This document shows, one piece after another, positions 59,999 through 64,000 of a DNA stretch of 64,000 nucleotides (position 1 is the first letter of the stretch; the number at the start of each line of letters is the position of its first letter). Location of the stretch: assembly GCF_037975245.1 (NCBI RefSeq), contig NC_092573.1, positions 14,344,001 to 14,408,000 on the forward strand. Reading direction: 5' to 3'. The translations under genes were made by a program, and so were the position numbers. Origin of the DNA: Apostichopus japonicus. Lineage: Eukaryota; Echinodermata; Holothuroidea; Aspidochirotida; Stichopodidae. Under the pieces are notes generated by a model. That model saw nothing but the letters and a program-made list of their open reading frames with translations. It searched no databases and had not been told where the DNA came from.

Positions 59999-60825
59999 TC
60001 ACAATTATTTTAGGACTAACACGAATACACAATAAACACTCTCAGATTCTTCCTTTCTCAAGCTTACATGCATTATGTCGAAGAGGTTCGTCAAACCAAC
60101 AAGAACACATGCATCGTCTGTCAAAGCTTTGGCACTCAGACATCATACGTAGAGAGTGAGGTTACAAATTCGTAACCACGTTTATAGTTTGTGATGTCAC
60201 ATAATTCTTGAACATCTGATGATATACATCCGAAATTTACGTCTTTTCTTTTGTCCAGTTATTCAACCCCTAGAAGACGGTAGTTGTTATCCTGGATGAA
60301 ACAAGTCAAATGTAACGTCATGGGTAGCCATTCCTCTATGTCTACGATATGTAATAACATTTCGGATAGTGTAAACTTTGTCTAGTCTTAACGAAGCATT
60401 CACGAAATTAACCATTTTACAGCGGACATAGACATCTTGTAGAAAACAATCTCTTGGAAGTTCTGTTCCTCTTTGTGTCACAAAGTTGAATATTGATCTT
60501 CGACCCATTGGCTAAATACAACAGGAGTTTCCGGTACTGCTATGTATAATACCAGTTGGAATGTATTGCCCAGTCGTGTTACATCCTGCTTCCGCATGTG
60601 TTACAGTGACGTATCACATAGAAGAGAGTAGATTACTGTACTACACAACTACCGTTTAGTTCATCCGTCACTTCAAACTGTGATAGACGTGAAGCGACAA
60701 CCTTAATATCCTCCCGGTTGAAGTCAAAAGCGATAAGCATACTGATCAAGACGGATAAACCATTACATTCATGATTATACCAGTTCAGATATAGTTGACC
60801 CATTGTAGTCTGCTTCTCAGTGAAT

Positions 60826-60946
60826 ATGGTAGACGTAATGACTCTGAATTCAGTAGCTAAATCGATGTTAGCCATGTTCTCTTATAGACTCATTGGTATC
60901 TTTCTCGTTACTGTTTTCGCTTGCCAAGCTCAAGTTATGGACGGAG
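60826..60946 (+). CDS. SRCR paralogue D, exon 1 (signal peptide)
   Basis: ATG at 60826 (MVDVMTLNSVAKS) or the inner ATG giving MLAMFSYR; 40 codons plus one base, donor gtaagt at 60947, phase 1 out as in the other copies. The hydrophobic core is LIGIFLVTVFAC, with likely cleavage at QA/Q and a VMDGG mature start. The start codon context resembles C more than A/B (GTG where A and B have ATG at the first position). The rest of the gene is outside the window, so its state cannot be judged. Confidence 0.65.
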
Positions 60947-61648
60947 GTAAGTCGACACTTTTTACCCCTTCCCTTTTGAAAACTATTTGTAGAACTGGAA
61001 TATTAACAGTGGATGTGGTAATGTTGTCATGTATTCTCCTTGTGGCTAAGATCATGTGTAACATTATGTCCCCCTTGTAGGGGAATCGTGATAAACACAT
61101 GACGATGATCACACTGTAACAGTCTTGATGCAAGGATGCTGGGTTGAGAACAGTCGGTTCGTTATTTGGTTTTTTGTGTCCAGGTTCTTTCTTGGGTGAC
61201 TTTTCTTAAAAAAGTTTCTCATTGTTCTGCTACAATGAGTGTAAATTGCTAATGTTTTTTTTTTTTTTTAAATGAGTTCTGCAGATACTGTGGACCGTTG
61301 ATGAATTTTTGAGCTCACAAAAATTAATACATTTATACTCAATATGACAACTTTCTCGCGGAAGTAGGAGACTTGTCAATTTTCCATTTCCTTACCTATG
61401 GTGGTCACAACGGTTTCCCATTTGGGTCAGTTACCGTCACATGACTTTGGCCTTAAGTAATATCAAGGGGTTTGTCCAACTCAGAATAGGTAACTTACAT
61501 GTTTCCATTCTTGAGATATGAGATGTAGGTAGAAGTTTTCGCTGTATTGTCCTGTTTACTTCAGATGACTCATGACCTCGAATACGATTGATAAAATCCC
61601 TAAAACGGTAACATGATTGCAAAAGGTGTTAGGCGGGGTTGTACAGTA

Positions 61649-63334
61649 CAGGGACGTAGCCAGGGGGGAGCAGGGGGAGCGACCGCTCCCCCCATTTCAG
61701 TGTCGATTTTTTTTTAAACTGCCGTTTTTAGCATGGTATTTTGTCAGTGCTCTTTTGATCTTGAATACTCGTCAGCTCCGTTAACTCGATTGTAATCGTA
61801 GTAACATTCACTCCTACTGATTCAACTACTTACTTAGTTTGGCAGATGCAATTAGCTAAATTTAGCTTATAGCCAATTACAAGCCTACAGTTGGCCACTG
61901 CGTAATAAAATACATATTGCCTACCTAACCGCACTCTATGGAATGTCACGAACTGTATACACAACAACGTCGACAACGTTCGTTCTATGAGTCGTCCTAA
62001 GGTGTTGCACGAACAGCATGTTATGAAGCTAAGCTAGCAATCGTACGTGATACGCACTTCCTGTAATAATTATTACACTGCTAATACACTGCGATAACGA
62101 TATTTTTTTTAGGCCACTGCATATCTGGCAATATTACAAAATATGAAAGTTTATATCGTCCATCAGTTAAGTTCGTCAAATGTATTAAAGTCCAGACATT
62201 GGACAATAAACAAGAATCATCCTACTGGAAAAAATGTAAAAGAGCACTATGTTTGTCTTTCTGATATATTATGTAAAAGAACATGTAAAAGAATTCAAAC
62301 AGGAAACAAAATCTGCTGATTATGATATCATATGATCAGGGCGTAGCCAGTATGTAGCACTGTAGGCCCGGGACTATATTTTTTTTGGCCAAGTTATCTT
62401 TTTTTTTTAAAAACACCCATAATTCAAATCGATAAGCTTGCTGGACGAGTTTAAGAGTCTATAGACAGGAAAAACTATTGAAATGAACGTAGCAAGAATA
62501 TGGCTAAATTAGGTGACCTATTCTTCTGTCATCTAGACTGTCATTTCTATCGCGTGCCGTTTCATTCAACACTCTACTCGCCGAAAAAGACTAGGATCCG
62601 ATCTTGTCAGTTTTTTAACATGTAGTTAAGAACCCGTTTACGCAGATAATATTTCAGTTGAGAAAACAGTTGAGAAATTTGCATCAGATGGCAATCGTCG
62701 GATACCTCTCGCCTTCTCTTATTAGGCTAACTTAAACATTTAATAGCTACAGTTGTATCAAAGACAATTACTGGCTATAGTTATATCAAAGACATTTCAG
62801 GCCTATCTTTGTATCTACAAGTATCAGAAGTTGAAACGTAAGACTACTCTGTACGTGTACCTAATTGCTAATTTTAAATACATTATGTAGTATTGAATTA
62901 GACATTTAATAGCTAGAGTTGTATCAAAGACAATTACTGGCTATAGTTGTATCAAAGACATTTCAGGCCTATCTTTGTATCTATAAGTATCAGAAGTTGA
63001 AACGTAAGACTACTCTGTACATGTACCTTGCTAATTTTAAATACATTATGAAGTATTGAATTACGTACTATTTTAACTCATTTGTTTTTTGGGTTTAAAA
63101 GTGATATTGAATGAGGTGTCTCAAGTTAGCAAGAGGCCAGGAAACCAGAATGAACACTCGGGAAGGGCCGTTTCCGGCCATCTGGGGGGTTTGTAAAACC
63201 AAAAATTTTCTTGTACGCTCCGCGCCAACCGATGGTGGCGCTCCGCTCAGATAGTCGTGCCTACAACTTTGAAAATCCATATCAATCGCAAAAAGTGCTC
63301 CCCCCCCCCTTTAAAATTCCTGGCTACGTCGCTG
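61649..63334. mobile_element. 1.7-kb hAT-like non-autonomous element in intron 1 of D
   Basis: GTACAGTA on both sides (61641-61648 and 63335-63342) and once in the uninterrupted site in unit C (near 44401), a clear 8-bp duplication. Ends CAGGGACGTAGCCAGG and, reverse-complemented, CAGCGACGTAGCCAGG. It contains a 166-bp tandem duplication and, near the right end, the GC-rich hairpin block common to this family. No transposase frame. Confidence 0.88.
62736..63066 (+). repeat. 166-bp tandem duplication inside the hAT-like element
   Basis: Two near-identical units (from 62736 and 62902), each with GTATCAAAGACAATTACTGG and CAGGCCTATCTTTGTATC. Confidence 0.9.
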
Positions 63335-63666
63335 GTACAGTATAAAACATTACTATCTTAGCTAGCACTGTAGAAACGATGTGATAAGAAAGACAATATC
63401 GCACTGCACTATACTTGACATGGCGTCACTACGCTGATGCTTTAGATGATTTAGATAGGATATGTTGCGTATCGTCTGATTTCGTAAATGGACAACCATT
63501 GTTCCACAAGGGAGTTGTGACATTTGATCAATAAACAGTGTTTCCATATTTCAGAAATGAAATTCCCCGAATTGCGCCACTGCATATTCTGAAATCGGGT
63601 GACTATTTCCCAAAATGAACTGATTTCAACGGTTGTTAGCCCTGATTACTGTAGGGTATATTCGAA

Positions 63667-63702
63667 CCCGACCCGTAACCCTAACCCCTAACTCTTACCC
63701 TT
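63667..63702 (+). repeat. Telomere-like CCCTAA-type stretch
   Basis: Degenerate CCCTAA/CCCTAAC repeats, about five units, matching 44803-44835 in unit C. Too short and too old to mark a chromosome end. Confidence 0.5.
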
Positions 63703-64000
63703 GTTAGTCCCATTAATATTTTCCGATATTGTTGTATTTCGGGGAATTGCCTTCTAAGTGGAAACACTGTCACGAACTTAATTTACACAATAGATCTTTG
63801 TACTTATTACTAGGGTTAAACTATACCCCATTGCCAAAAAAAAGGACCAACAGTATATGCACTTCGTAGTTTTCATTCCTGCAATAATAGAACGAAAACG
63901 TACAACAAGCATTCCTCTGCTAAATGTACTAACATTTTGTGAATATCACTTTTGAATAGTGCTAACCCAAAATTGCTCACACAAATTGCACCCGTACACA

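Larger units (their letters stand above)
60002..64000 (+). repeat. Tandem gene unit D (truncated by window end)
   Basis: Matches unit C from about 42555, with the spacer mostly missing, through exon 1 and most of intron 1 (63980 matches about 45113). The SRCR exon should lie just beyond the window. Confidence 0.8.

Overview
This is a eukaryotic, intron-containing, repeat-rich window. A small family of SRCR (scavenger receptor cysteine-rich) receptor genes, (TA)n-rich introns, Penelope-like elements, hAT-like elements and a THAP/TTAA DNA transposon suggest a marine invertebrate deuterostome, perhaps an echinoderm. That placement is inference; no gene here fixes the species. No long ORF is an intact single-exon host gene; the many long Ile-Tyr ORFs are translated (TA)n arrays.

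Layout. Four tandem copies of one gene unit lie on the + strand: A (1-10345), B (about 13780-30702), C (about 42730-52260) and D (60002 to beyond the window). A and B are nearly identical and recently duplicated; C and D are older. B and C are each preceded by related non-coding spacers (10830-13779 and 39195-42729). The shared gene has a signal-peptide exon (phase 1 out), one SRCR exon (1-1), optionally a Ser/Thr-rich stalk exon (1-1), a transmembrane exon (1-0) and a cytoplasmic tail exon (phase 0). C is complete with canonical splice sites, predicting a 253-residue type I membrane protein. B is complete but its stalk exon is interrupted by a TA array. A has lost stalk and transmembrane exons where a dead Penelope-like element now sits, so it may encode a secreted SRCR protein. 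Only exon 1 of D is inside the window.

The paralogues keep the SRCR module similar but differ below it. C carries NPTY, an ITIM-like SEYALV and a terminal YANM; A and B lack these. I read the locus as a tandem, probably surface recognition receptor family whose membrane attachment and signalling tails are diversifying, partly through mobile elements.

Mobile elements. A 1.4 kb TTAA-flanked THAP element (Kolobok-like) is inside A and B, with empty sites in C and D. A related, larger decayed copy at about 53.1-56 kb pairs a THAP pseudogene with a convergent P2X7-C-terminal-like ORF. Unit B contains a 5.2 kb pile of nested hAT-like elements, which also holds a Penelope-like fragment with a well-formed hammerhead ribozyme motif. 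Unit D contains a 1.7 kb hAT-like insertion with an 8-bp target duplication. A roughly 0.9 kb inverted repeat (38165-39060 and 59020-59998) brackets the C segment. Three tRNA-like modules lie in an intron of C. Large parts of 30.7-38 kb and 57-59 kb show nothing I can assign.
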